This document shows, piece by piece, positions 12,897 through 24,453 of a DNA stretch of 64,000 nt. Origin of the DNA: Parasponia andersonii (taxonomy: Eukaryota > Streptophyta > Magnoliopsida > Rosales > Cannabaceae); NCBI GenBank assembly GCA_002914805.1, contig JXTB01000065.1, forward strand, positions 796,436 through 860,435. The letters are read 5' to 3'. A model generated the notes under the pieces. That model saw only the letters and a program-made list of their open reading frames with translations. It ran no database searches and was not told where the DNA came from. Within the stretch, counting starts at the first letter, position 1. Each line of letters starts with the position of its first letter. The translations under genes were made by a program, and so were the position numbers.

Positions 12897-13224
12897 TATT
12901 GTTGTTTATTTTTATTCTTACTCATGTAAAAGACCTTTTATGCTATTACTGATTGAATTTTTAGAATTTATTTTCAATATTACTCTATATTTTTTAATTA
13001 TAATATACTTGTCACTATTATTAGTTGTATATAATCATGGACACTACTGAGCCTAGTAATTGATGATAGAGGTGCCGACTCTTTACGATATCCTACCAGA
13101 GTCACTCAGTGATGCAAGTTAGGTATTGTTCGTTACATATTAAATTTTACTTTTTCATTACTTTAGATATGTGGACCCTAGCCTACTTGCTAATATGCTT
13201 ATTTATTTTGTAGTACCTATTAAA

Positions 13225-13625
13225 GGAATGTGACATTGAAGAATAGGTCATTGAACCTACGTCAGCTATTTGAGGAAAAGGGGAGGAACCTTCTTCCAAT
13301 CAAATTTGAAAAGGTAGGAAGCACTTGGCACCCAGTCGATGACTATCAAAAATACTTCCTCCATTTGATTGGCGTGCTTGTCAGACGGAACGCAAATCCT
13401 TGGTATAAAAATTGGAAGTTGGTTTTTCTTGAGTAGAAAGGGAAGATTATTCTTATTATCGAGATAAAAACTATGTCATATTAATTAAATATTATGAATT
13501 TTTGTATTTACTTATAACATAATGATAATTTTTGCATTTGTAGGAATTTTTTGAGTACAAAGATTTTCACGACAACAACGACAATTTGGCCAATGTCAGG
13601 GATGATATCCGTAAGACTGCGCTAG

Positions 13626-13676
<51 letters not shown>

Positions 13677-13912
13677 GGCACCAATCCAGTAGGTATTTTT
13701 TTTTTTACCCATTCATAGGTATCAATTTGGCCAATGAAAATTTAGCATGCACATTTTTTTATTGTAAAAAGTAAGAGAGAGAAAGAGCATTAATGATGCA
13801 CGTCTTTTCATACACTTTATTATAGCCATTGAATCACCATCTAATGGTGATCCAACGGCTAAAAAAAAAATTCCTACCCAGAGGTAAAAAAAAATCCCTA
13901 TTGGATTGGCAA

Positions 13913-13965
<53 letters not shown>

Positions 13966-14790
13966 ACTAGAAGAATGAGCTTAATGACCATTTCATGCTG
14001 GTTGGGGGCGACAAAAATGTTCTTGACTTGGTGATAACATGTTCCAAAGTACCCAACGAGATAGATACCATGACATGGGGGCATTGTTGCGATCTTTTTA
14101 ACTCTCAAGAATTTAAGGTTAATGTGTAGTTATGAATTATTTATTTATTATTAAGTAATAAATTATTTTATTATAATTAATTTTTTTTCCCTACAGGTGA
14201 TGTCTGAAAGAAATGCTACTAATAAGGCACATCAGTTAGTAGTGAGCAAGCATGGAGCCATTTTCATTGCTCGCAAACAATATAAGAAGGTAATAAAATT
14301 ATGATATTTCTTATACAACTTTTTATTTTTAAAACATTAAATTTTAATAATAAATTATGTCCTATTAAATAATTTTGCAGCATAATCCTACTATCAGGGA
14401 GTTTTAATCAATTGCTGAGAGTTTTAAGGAATGTTAATTCATTGAGCGAATCGGATGGTCGAGTGCACAGTTTGGAGCCAATTACATATGTCATTAATTA
14501 TTTTTTAAAACAAAATCTCTATTTTTTTCTATATACTAATATTAATCATTTTTTGCAGAATAAGATGCTTGATATTCAGAACGCTCAGTCTCAAGCATTT
14601 TCCTAATCTAGTTCGAGTTCAACCGCCTTTATCACTGATGCTCATATTGCGAATGAGATTCTCAGCACACGATGTGCATTTAGGAGAGGTGTTAGACGTA
14701 ATTTGAGTAAGTTTGCTTCTAGTATTAGATCTGTCCCACCAGACTTTCCACTGCTAGTATCTGAGTATGTCCAACGATACATATAAGAGA
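13225..14790 (+). pseudogene. CACTA second ORF remnant (Ptta/En/Spm TNP1-like, Transposase_24 type)
   Basis: Downstream of the TNP2 remnant in the same orientation. Translated pieces include SLNLRQLFEEKGRNLLPIKF and GVLVRRNANPWYKNWKLV (13230-13436), VRDDIRKTALDKY (about 13590-13632), then CCDLFNSQEFK and VMSERNATNKAHQLVVSKHG (about 14085-14260). These resemble the plant Ptta/En/Spm-type accessory protein thought to bind subterminal repeats. Short introns probably separate the pieces (for example acceptor-like CAG before 14200). A (TA)n-flanked MITE interrupts the frame at about 13630-13966, and further stops are present. Confidence 0.7.
13628..13966. mobile_element. MITE flanked on both sides by (TA)n, Micron-like
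   Basis: A roughly 240-bp core (13674-13914) is bounded by TA microsatellites at 13628-13672 and 13915-13964. Its ends are inverted repeats: the left starts GGGCACCAATCCAGTAGG, and the right read in reverse starts GGTTGCCAATCCAATAGG. Both are followed by a T run and TACC. There is no coding frame. TA-repeat-flanked MITEs are known in plants as Micron-type elements; assignment to that class is by structure only. It interrupts the TNP1-like frame. Confidence 0.7.
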
Positions 14791-15304
14791 GCCAACAATA
14801 CATTATAACAGCCTAATAGTGAGAGGTAGCCACTTAGGATCGCTCAATAACAATGATCATGAAAGGCTTAGGCAGCACAGATAGTATATATGCAGCGGAT
14901 TTTATCATCTCTAGTACTAGATGTCAACATGTCTAGTCCTACTCCTATCCATCCAGAGTTTAATTAGACATCGTTTGGCATGATACCCCCACCCCCGTCG
15001 TTGTCATCTCATTTTGTCCATCCTTTACTAACTCAATCGACTCATCAAGAAGATGACAATGAAGAAACTGAGGATGATGACTTCGGCTTGTAGACTCTTA
15101 TCTACTTTCAGACAACTTTATATATTTTTAGTTTTTAACAAAACTTTCTAATTTTAATGTCATTTAAAATATTACTTTATTTGTTTTTTTATTAATTATT
15201 AATTTATTTTGTTTATCTTAATGTAATTTTTATTTATTTAAATTTGAACTAATTTTTATTGTTACAAAATAAATATATATAATAATTAATTAAAAAAATC
15301 AAAA

Positions 15305-15610
15305 TTCTATATAAAGCGGCGACAATTATCGCCATTTTAAATAAATATATAGCGGTTATAATTTCGAAATTATCATCACTATTAGTCTGAAAGACGATAT
15401 TTTTATTGACTTTTTAGTTGAGACAATTGTCGCTACTATAAATTATCTAATATGGGGACCACATGTATCTCCGCTTTAGGTATTTATACCAGCGAACCTT
15501 TAGCGGCAATTCTAAAGCAATGATATTATTGCCACTTTAGATGTAAAGTAGTGACACTAGGTTTAAAGTGACGATAAATGTCACCGTTCTATTCTTATTT
15601 TCTTGTAGTG
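15305..15610. repeat. right subterminal repeat cluster and terminus of the CACTA element
   Basis: Contains repeated GCGGCGACAATTATCGCC, GACAATTGTCGCTAC and TTTAAAGTGACGATAAATG-type motifs, often as short palindromes. It ends in TTCTTGTAGTG at 15610, the complement of CACTACAAGAA. Confidence 0.8.
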
Positions 15611-15875
15611 CGTCATCTTGAGTTCTTTTATTATTTTTTGTTATTTCAATTTTGTTTTATTTTAGTTTTGTTATTCACAAACTTGCCACAATTAATATTG
15701 ATCTAGGTTAATTGGGAATTAAATGGGTGGCAATACAAGTTCTTTGTATGATTGACTCTTCTTATTATTACACTAGTTAATATTAGTAATAGAAATAGAA
15801 GAAATTAATTTAGCATTTAACGACAAGTGTCGGTATGCCTATAAGCATGTCTAATGGGTATAAATATCCACTTAA
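15611..15875. other. possible right half of the sequence split by the CACTA insertion
   Basis: Non-coding, with a GGGTGGCAATACAAGTTC phrase that looks like the leader or LTR end of a plant retroelement. It is proposed as the continuation of 4300-5530, but I cannot align the two halves to anything here. Confidence 0.3.
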
Positions 15876-15877
15876 AC

Positions 15878-16490
15878 CATCTCTAATATATTATGCTAAA
15901 AAACTTATGTGCCATTGCTAAATTTAGTGTGATATATCAAAATTAGCATACACTTTTTGAATTTTACTTCAATGCATATATGCTAAAAAAATGCTATTTT
16001 GTATTTTAAACATTAACTTTATGTATAAAGTATATTTGTTTCTTCTCTATATCTTATTATTTTATCATTTAATTACTAATCATAAAAATAAACTTTATCT
16101 ACCAATTTAGAGTACTCATATTATATATAAATAAAAAATTAATCAATGCAAAAATAATTAGAAATAAAAAAAATATCCTCCTATTAATTGTAATTAATTG
16201 AGTAAGGATATATTTGCAAATAAAATTAAATGAAAAAAATAAATACATACATTAAATTTTGATAATATTCTGAAACACATGAATATTTTATATCTAAAAT
16301 TGTGGAAATATTGTAAATAACAACATATGCTAAAATTTAGCATGTGCTATACTTTATGCTATATTTGGCACGACAAATAGTAAAAGCTAAAAACTATGCC
16401 AAATATAGTACGCTATTGGATAACTATTTTTCACTAAAAGGTAAAAACTTAGCATTAGCATGACATTTAGTATGTTTATCAGAGATGCTC
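15878..16490. mobile_element. TTTAGCAT-type MITE-like element, copy 1
   Basis: AT-rich, non-coding, about 610 bp. It starts CCATCTCTAATATATTATGC and ends ATCAGAGATGCTC, whose complement GAGCATCTCTGAT gives imperfect terminal inverted repeats. It contains several GCTAAAATTTAGCAT palindromes. It aligns over its whole length with the next copy. Confidence 0.7.
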
Positions 16491-17295
16491 ATCTTTAATG
16501 TATTATGTTTAAAAAAAGGTGTGCCAATGCTAAATTTAGAATATACTTTTTAAATTTTGTTCCAATGTATATATGCTAAAAGAAATGCTATTTTGTATTT
16601 TAAACATTAACTTTATGTATAAAATATATTTGTTTCTTAATGTATACTCTTATTACTTTATCATTTAATTACTAATCATAAAAATTAACTTTATCTACTA
16701 ATTTAGAAGTACTAATATTCTATATAAATGAACAAATTAGTTAAAGAAAAAAATTATAAATAAAAAATATTCTCCTATTAATTATAATTGATTGCAATTT
16801 AGTAAAGATAAACTTAATTAATAAAAAAATAAATACATATATTAAATTTTAATAATATTATATATTTGAATATTTTATATATAAAATAGTGACAACGTTG
16901 TAAATAACAAAATATGCTAAAATTTAGCATATGCTTTACTCTTTTTTTTTTTAAAAAAAAAAGTGAGACTTAATTAATGACCTCAACTTATTACAAATTA
17001 AAGAAAAATATCTATTACTGCCCAATCCTCATCCACCCAATTAAGGATAATAGGCTTTCATATCTACCTCCGGTGTGACTCGAACCTAAGACCGATATCT
17101 TAGATAGTAGGTACTCTTACCATTTGAGCCAACCTACTTCGTCAAGCATATGCTTTACTTTATACTATATTTGGCACAACAAATATCACATACTAAAAAC
17201 TCTGCCAACTATAGCGCACCATTGAATGGCCATTTTCATCAAAATACTAAAATTTAGCATTAACATGATATTTAGCATGTCTATTGGAGATGCTC
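16491..17295. mobile_element. TTTAGCAT-type MITE-like element, copy 2, split by a SINE
   Basis: Direct tandem copy of 15878-16490. It shares long near-identical blocks such as GCTATTTTGTATTTTAAACA and ends TATTGGAGATGCTCTTA. Without the 204-bp SINE insertion and its target duplication it is about 590 bp, like copy 1. Confidence 0.75.
16941..17144 (-). mobile_element. tRNA-derived SINE (minus strand) with 15-bp target duplication
   Basis: Read on the minus strand it begins near GACGAAGTAGGTTGGCTC. It carries a box A-like GGCTCAAATGGTAAGAG and a box B-like GGTTCGAGTCACACC, then an unrelated body ending in T/A homopolymers. It is bounded by identical 15-bp copies of AGCATATGCTTTACT at 16926-16940 and 17145-17159. 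That is the signature of retroposition into element copy 2. A related degraded copy lies at 51870-52065. Confidence 0.88.
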
Positions 17296-17408
17296 TTATA
17301 ATACTAAATTTTAGCATTTGGCCAAAAAAAGTCTCTCTAATGATGTTCTATATTTCATATAAATTTTAGCATCTTCTATATGTTGTACTAAATATAATAC
17401 AAAGAATA

Positions 17409-18431
17409 AGACCATCTCTAATGCAGTCATGCTAAAAAGGTATACTAATTCTAAATTTAGCATGATATATTAAAATTAGCTCTTTTTTGTACTATGAACT
17501 CCTATTGTTTAATTATCCAATTACTAATCATAAAAATTCTATATCACATAGCAAGTTTGAATAATTTTCACGCACTCTACTTACTTCTGATTTTTCCATT
17601 TTCTTTGTTTTAAGAAATATGTGAATAGCAATTAGTGAATGGAAGCTTTAACTTATAAAAATTTCATTATACGTGTTTTGAATTTGGCTCTATTATAAAT
17701 CTCTATAGATTTTAAATTTTTATAATAAAACATACAATTTAATGTATGTTGTAATAGCAATATTATAAATTTTAACACATGCTTAATAACAAGATTATAA
17801 ATTTTGTCACATACTAAAAGTTAGCATATATAATTCTTCATATTATATTTAACACATTAAATAAAAACATGCTATAAGTAAGATATATATATATATATAT
17901 AGCATAGCTTTGGAGACATTTTTTCATCAAATACTAAGATTTAGCATTGACATGAGTTATATCATCTTCATTTGGCATAAGTTACAAATTTTGGCACTTT
18001 TTTAATCTTTTTTTTTTCTACTCTCATTTTTACACCAAACAAGAAAAATTATAAGAATTACATTCAACAAACTACTCTTCTTTTGCAGATGTATAGTTAT
18101 AATTGCTAGAATATGTGCAGATGTATAATTATAATTGCTAGAATATGAGTGATTGTATTGATTATTTTGCTTATTTAATAAAATATAAATAATTGTATAG
18201 GTAAGTAAAGTGGAGCTTTTATCATTGGTGATTAGATGATATAATAATAAGAATTATAAATAGTAGAAAAAGGTGATTTGTAAATAAAAGTATTGTTTAA
18301 CTACAAAATAGCATTTTATTTAGCATGTATGCATTGGAGAAAAACTTAAAAAGGGTATTCTAAATTTAGCATGTTGTTTTAAACATAACATTAGCACATA
18401 CTTTTGTAGTATAATGCATTAGAGATGGTCT
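17409..18431. mobile_element. related TTTAGCAT-type inverted-repeat element, about 1.0 kb
   Basis: The left end AGACCATCTCTAATGCAGTC matches the complement of the right end, AGACCATCTCTAATGCATTA. AATA occurs on both sides (17405-17408 and 18432-18435), a possible 4-bp target duplication. The interior is AT-rich and non-coding, with TTTAGCAT motifs shared with the two copies to its left. A short TA run lies near 17884. Confidence 0.6.
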
Positions 18432-18435
18432 AATA

Positions 18436-19951
18436 TGGACCTTAAACTTATATAATTTTTTTTTATTAGTTAAATTTATATATTTTAGTTGGCCTTTCAA
18501 CAATATATTTGTCATAAAACAAAACACGAAAGAAAGAAAGAAAAAAGAAAAGAAAAGAAAGGGGGGGCGAAGAAATGAAAAACACATAAATTAATGAGGT
18601 GCCGATATGTTAAAAAAATTAGATAATCAATAAATAAACCACGTAAAAATAGCATTATTATATAATATTGGTAATCACGCTCCACTTCTAAAATTGAGGT
18701 AGGTTTGAATCTCTGTCCCAAATGAAAAGAAAGTAAAAACAAAAATAGAGAGAATAAACTAAGAAAATTAGATGGCATATTCTATTATTGTTACCACCGG
18801 CGGTGGTGGCATAGTGACAAAGATGGCTACCTAGAGAGTACTTAATTTGTTCAAAACTAGTTAATTATAACAGCCCATTTGATGGTTCGAATTAAAGGAT
18901 GCGATTGGATTCCTTTGTCCAATCCCATGACTGGGTTAGAGAAGAATTTGACAAATGAGTTTAGGTCTCTTTTTCAGTCCTCTTCCAATGAGACTAAATT
19001 ATCCTAATTAGAATTTGGATTAATTTAGTCCCAAGCCTAGTACCTTTTGTTTTTTCTTTCTTTTTTTTTTCTTTAATAATTTATTTAATTAATATAAATA
19101 TTAATTAAATTCCAATTTTTATTTTTTTTAACTAAAAATATATATTTTATTTTTATATACCTATTTTTCATAAATAATTTAAAATCATATTATTTTATAT
19201 AACTATCATTAATTTATCTTTTCTATTTTTGGAAATATTTATTTATTTATAAATAAAATATAATTAGAACAATATTTAAAAAAATTGATACATTTACTAT
19301 ATTTTAGTTCTGTGTTGCACCAAATGCAAATGCAGTATAATATTAAATAACACTATCCAATTCAATCTAATTCAATTCTATTTAATAGTCCAATTTAATT
19401 TTGCGTACCAAATAAGTAATAAATAAATAACTCATGACTGGTTTTCTTTATTGTCAAGATAATGCAATGGAACTTTATAACATTTCAACTTGTGAAAGAA
19501 CAACTTAGGTGGAAAGATATTCATATACAACTGTCAAATTTGGAAATTTGGCTTTACATATACTACTATATGTATTCCTCTTTTTTGATAGGATAGTACT
19601 ATACATATTCTAAAATCAATTTCGCGTAAAATTTTATGTTTTTCCGACTATTGGTGGTATAATGAGTAACAAAATATAAGTTTATTTTCAACTGTAACAT
19701 GATATAATAATCTCACTTTCCTAGTGGTATCTCTTAGAATTCACTAGCCATATCCTCTCTTGAATGTAATAAAATAAGGAAACAAAATTTCTGTTTCTGA
19801 AGTGACAATTTATAGACTGGAATTTCAAATGAATCAAGTAGAATTACGGATTTCGTTGCAGCATAAAAGTAGGAAGTTTTGGTCACTTCTTTAGTAATAT
19901 ATGCACTTTGGTTGGACACTAATTTCAAGTAGTGTGTCTGGTGAAGAAAAA
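18436..19951. other. AT-rich intergenic sequence with a SINE-head-like stretch
   Basis: No coding frame. A head-like GGTGGTGGCATAGTGACAAA at about 18798 resembles the start of the SINE at 33986, with a GGTTCGAATT some 80 bp later; it looks truncated or rearranged. Another box B-like GGTTTGAATCTCTG lies near 18703. The rest is A/T-rich. The last 200 bp are the former promoter of the subtilase pseudogene. Confidence 0.4.
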
Positions 19952-22229
19952 ATGAGTTTCAATACCAATCGAATTTATTTTCTTTTACTCTTTCTTGCAA
20001 TAGTTACGCTCTCTTGTGAGGCTAAATCATCAAACTTCATATGAACAAATCCCTCATGCCTAAAGCCTTTGATAGCACTGAAAACTGGTACTCTTCCATA
20101 GTTGAATCCCTCAAACCTCCAAATATCACCTCATCAAATGACAAAAATTCCTTACCATCACTTATATACACATACGATGACGCTCTCCATGGTTTTAGTG
20201 CCTCCCTTTCCCAAGAAGGGCTGGGGATTCTTGAGCAGACCCCGGGTTTTGTGCTAGCCTACAGAGACACCATCCTCAAGCTCGACACAACATATACACC
20301 AGAGTTCCTCTCCCTCGATTCCTCTAGTAGCATACTAATTTCCGCCGAATATGGGGAGGATGTCATCTTCGGTGTGATTGACACCAGCATCTGGCCGGAG
20401 AGCGACAGTTTCAGGGATGAAGGTATTCCAAGGAGAAAACCAACAAGATGGAAGGGAAGGTGTGAAGGTGGAGAAGATTTCAACTCCTCCATGTGTAACT
20501 TCAGACTCATTGGTGCAACGTACTACAACAAAGGTCTAGAGGGCGAAGACCCTCTTTAACTTTAGGATCAGTAAGCCATCTGCAAGAGACTATGATGGGC
20601 ATGGAACAGCTGTGGCGTCCATAATTGCTGGGAATTACGTGAAGAATGCATCTTATTTCGGCTATGCTCTTGGAACAGCCAAAGGTATGGCATTCCGTGC
20701 AAGGATAGCAGTTTACAAGGTCTCCTGGATAGGAGCAAGTTCCAGCTCTGATTTCGTAGCGGGTGTAAATCAAGCTATAGCTGATGGTGTCGATGTGATT
20801 TCCATATCTTTATCCAATGACGACGAAGAACTCACCAGAAATGTTGTTCTAGAAGCTTCTTTTTCCGCCATGGAGAAGGGTCTTCTAGTTTGTGTCTCGG
20901 GTGGAAACACTAGTCCAGACCTTGGTACCGTCAGAAACGGAATCCCGTGGGCCTTGACTGTTGGAGCGGGCTCCATCTCCCGCTGGTTTGCCGGAACTCT
21001 GACTTTGGGAAATGGGATGACTGTTGTTGGATGGACATTGTACCCAGGAGAAGCCCCACTAAAGAACTTACCACTTATATATGATAGTTAAAGCATATCA
21101 AAATGTGATGAAGCAGTGAGTGAACCCTTCCATGGAATAGTCATTTGCCAGCCAAATCGCTCTTCCCTTGTGTCCACTCAGTTATCTATAATGGCCTTGT
21201 CCAATGTCAATGGTGCAATCTTTGTTGCTGATTCTCCAGAGGTGTCTGAAACAACAGATTTTCCTTGTCCTTGTGTGGTGATCTAGGCACAAGATCAATC
21301 AATACTACTAGATTATGTGAAATCTACTAGTACACCCACAATTACCATGATATTCAAAGAAACCATTTTGGGGACAAAGCCAGAACCTGTAGTGGCTAGT
21401 TTGCTTTCAAAGGTCCTTCACCCCTCACTCCAAGAATCTTGAAGCCAGATATTATGGCACCAGGAACATCAATTTTAGCTGCTTGGCCATCAAAGAAACC
21501 AATAGTTCAGCATGATGTCCTGTTTAGTGATTATATAATACGTTTCGGGGCATCTTACGCTTGTCCTCATGTTACAGGAATCGCTGCGCTTCTCAAAGCT
21601 GCTCACCCAGAATGGAGCCCTGCTGCCATTAAATCTGCTATTATGACAACTGCAGATATAGTAGATAATACTTTCAAACCCATCCTAGACAGTGGAACAA
21701 ACTTTCAGTTTGCTTCACCTCTAGCCATGGGTTCAGGTCACATTAATCCGAACCGAGTACTCGATCCAGGATTGGTCTCTGATGTAACTCCTCAAGACCA
21801 TTAATTTCTTGTGCTCCATTCTGACAATCAAAGAAATCTCTACCATAACCAAAATGGAAAATGTCAAATGCTCAAACCCATCTCTAGACCTAAATTATCC
21901 TTCGTTCATAGTCTTCTATTGTGATAACACAACATCAAAGGTGCAAACTTTTCAAAGGACTGTAACCAATGTGGGAAGTGGAGCTATGAGTTATAAAGCT
22001 AGAGTGGAAACACCAAAGGGTTCAGAAGTTTTTGTCCTGCCAGAGACTAGCATTTCAAAACAAGAGAGACAAGCAGTCATACAAAATCACTATAAAATAT
22101 AAAGGCAATGACAAAGGAGAAGTTACATTTGGTTCACTTGTTTGGATTGCGGAAAAGGGAAATCACAAGGTGAGAAGCCCTATTGTGATCTCACCAAGGA
22201 TTAAGAACGCATGGAACGATTTATGTTAA
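19952..22229 (+). pseudogene. subtilisin-like serine protease pseudogene (SBT1-type, S8A)
   Basis: An intronless plant subtilase broken by many lesions. The start ATG at 19952 opens a signal peptide that ends at a TGA (20041-20043), where a few codons before MNKSLMPKAF are missing. The propeptide inhibitor and first catalytic block follow (20041-20559), with catalytic Asp in GVIDTSIWPES. A frameshift near 20556 leads to the His block DYDGHGTAVAS (from about 20580) and the Asn region VSGGNTSP. In-frame stops follow at 21089-21091 and 21284-21286, then a frameshift near 21400. In the Ser block the usual GTSMACPH is GASYACPH. Frameshifts near 21800 and 22085 precede the C-terminal fibronectin-like part, ending at 22227-22229. 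Intact relatives are secreted proteases of about 750 aa. Sequencing error is unlikely to explain so many breaks. Confidence 0.92.
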
Positions 22230-22819
22230 ATATAAAATTTATACACTTAAAATTATCCAGCTACCGAATGCAATCCAAGTTGTTTGTATTGGTGTGTGTG
22301 CGCGCACGCGCCCGAGTGGTTCTTTTTTAACGAGAAAAAATAAAATAAAATCCACCCTATTGCCAATTATGAAAAGCAAGAAACAGAAGGTTGTTAACGA
22401 TATAACAGAAAAACAAGAAGTGAAATACAAATATAAATGATACATATAACAATAATATCAAGCAAAAGTTGCAAAAACTGAAAATAAAAACCTCTAGAGA
22501 ATAATATTGGGTAGAAACAAAGATACTATGAACGTTATTTGGATACATGTTCCGTGAAGAAACTACAAAGTACAAATACTCGTACACAATCAAAATTTGT
22601 CTATTTTGATGATTTCCCCTTCATGGTGAACTTATCATAAATTAAGATAAATGGCAAGTAATAAGTTGAACTGGCTTCTTATTTACCAGTATAATATCTT
22701 GACTGCTTTTATTAGCCATAGGGAACTGGATAAATAAGATGATGAGACCCTGAAGATGCTCGACAAGTTGGAGCAGGAAAACCAGATGGTAACCTCAGCA
22801 CTATTAAATGCTTGTAATT
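22230..22819. other. intergenic sequence and probable 3' UTR of the CNOT9-like gene
   Basis: No coding frame. The right part is likely the 3' UTR of the minus-strand gene whose stop lies at 22820-22822. A GTGTGTGTGCGCGCACGCG purine-pyrimidine alternation lies near 22290. Confidence 0.5.
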
Positions 22820-24419
22820 TTAGTTCACCATCATGTGCTCAAATCCTGTTCCGGGTTGAAGTGCCGGGACACGGCTCACTCCAACATTATGGAGCAACTG
22901 TTGCAGCCATCTCCGGGTTGTTGGGTCTTCCTGGAGACATAGATAAGACCACTAAATTAAATATGGATGAACTATTGCAAGCCACAAAATAAAAGAAAAA
23001 GGGGTACAAAGGAATATCAGGGCCCAATATTTTAAACTAGAATATCACGTTTCTTGCTTCAATTGGTCCAGGACTTATGGGGTGTCCTAATTCTTATCAC
23101 ATTTCTTGTTATTGTCTCAATGCAGGTTTAGGAAAATCCAGGACAAAATTAAGCTATGCAGCATCATCAACTTATATGCAAATTAGGTTACATATGACTT
23201 GTATAAGAAAATGAAAAGATTCAAACCAATTGAAAAACTAAACGTTCTATAACAACCAATAGATAGAGCCTAACCTATCAACCACTAATTGCTCACAAAG
23301 ACTATTTCTTTCCTACAAAATTTCAAACACTAACAATCAACCTAAAAGCTTAATACTCGTATCTAAAACTTCTACTCCGCGTCATGTTATGTTTACATGC
23401 CGAGGATCTTGGATGTATGTTCAAAATTGTGTAAAGGGACTCACAAGGGACAAAATTAGACATTTTTAAGACAAAAAACATGTATGGAGCTATTGAACGT
23501 AGCCGCCAAAAAAACCTTGAAGGTACAGTAAGTGGAAATGAATTATAGAAATACTGACACGCAAGCAACTACTGAAGGTAGCATCTCTTAACATGTCAGG
23601 AAGGCAACTTCTTAATGCATCACAAGCCCTGCAGAACAAGGGCCAAAAGAGAATCAGCAAAAACAAGAAAGCTAAAAAAGAAGAGGAAAAAAGAAAATAT
23701 CAGGGAAGCTTTTATTGAGAGGAAGATAAGTGAAGCCTGAGAAAAATCTTGTCTACAAGACTAACTTTGGATTGTCTGACAATCGAAGATAGCATCTGAT
23801 GATGTGTTTTAGCAAACGCGATGAGGGCTGTTCAGCAAGTGCAGCCACCATAGTCCCCAAAACTCGACCAACGGCAAAAAACCGCTCTGCTGTGGTGCAG
23901 ATATAATCCAGGCCCATATCATCCAACAAAATCTTCTGGACTATAAAGGTAGCAACCTGTCAGCAAGAACCACTCTTTAGACAAATTGAGATCCCAAATC
24001 CTACTCCAGATAAAAGGAATAATGCCTAAACTACTGCAGAAAAAAACAACACAAAGGACCTCTACAAGGCTTCGACTGCAGAAACAAAGAACACAGAAAT
24101 CAAGGTTACACAGAGAACGGCATAAAAACAAAAAGAAAAAAGAAAAAAGAAAGCTAAAAAGGAACAAACTTTCCTGGAGATCTACATGTTAGCCTTAAGA
24201 CTCTATATGACCTTTATTAAGCACAAAATATTAAGACAAAGCACAGTGCAGGACCACATATTTTAAATTCAGTAGGACATATCATGCAAAGTTGGCAACT
24301 TGACTATGATCAGGGTTGTTATCTAATATCTGATTTGGCATTTTCTCACCACATATATTATATTCATCTCTACTAAAAATTATGCACAAAATTGCTGATA
24401 GCTTGTTAGAAGGTAAACC

Positions 24420-24453
<34 letters not shown>

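Larger units (their letters stand above)
5531..15610. mobile_element. CACTA (En/Spm-like) DNA transposon, degenerate autonomous-type, about 10.1 kb
   Basis: The right end, read on the minus strand, starts CACTACAAGAAAATAAGAAT. The left end at 5531 starts TACTACAATAAGAAAG, an imperfect match, so the two form short CACTA-type terminal inverted repeats. The flanking 3 bp are CAT on the left and CGT on the right, an imperfect target duplication. Both ends carry dense subterminal repeats. The interior holds decayed TNP2-like and TNP1-like reading frames in the + orientation, in the usual order for this superfamily. Many stops and frameshifts show it is no longer self-sufficient. It also carries a minisatellite at 7080-8735 and nested MITEs at 7698-8048 and 13674-13914. 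Confidence 0.85.

Noticed and set aside
22756-22992. 78-aa plus-strand frame with a start codon
   Set aside because: It is the complement of the last CNOT9 exon (22820-22930) and its flanks; the minus-strand reading matches a known family.
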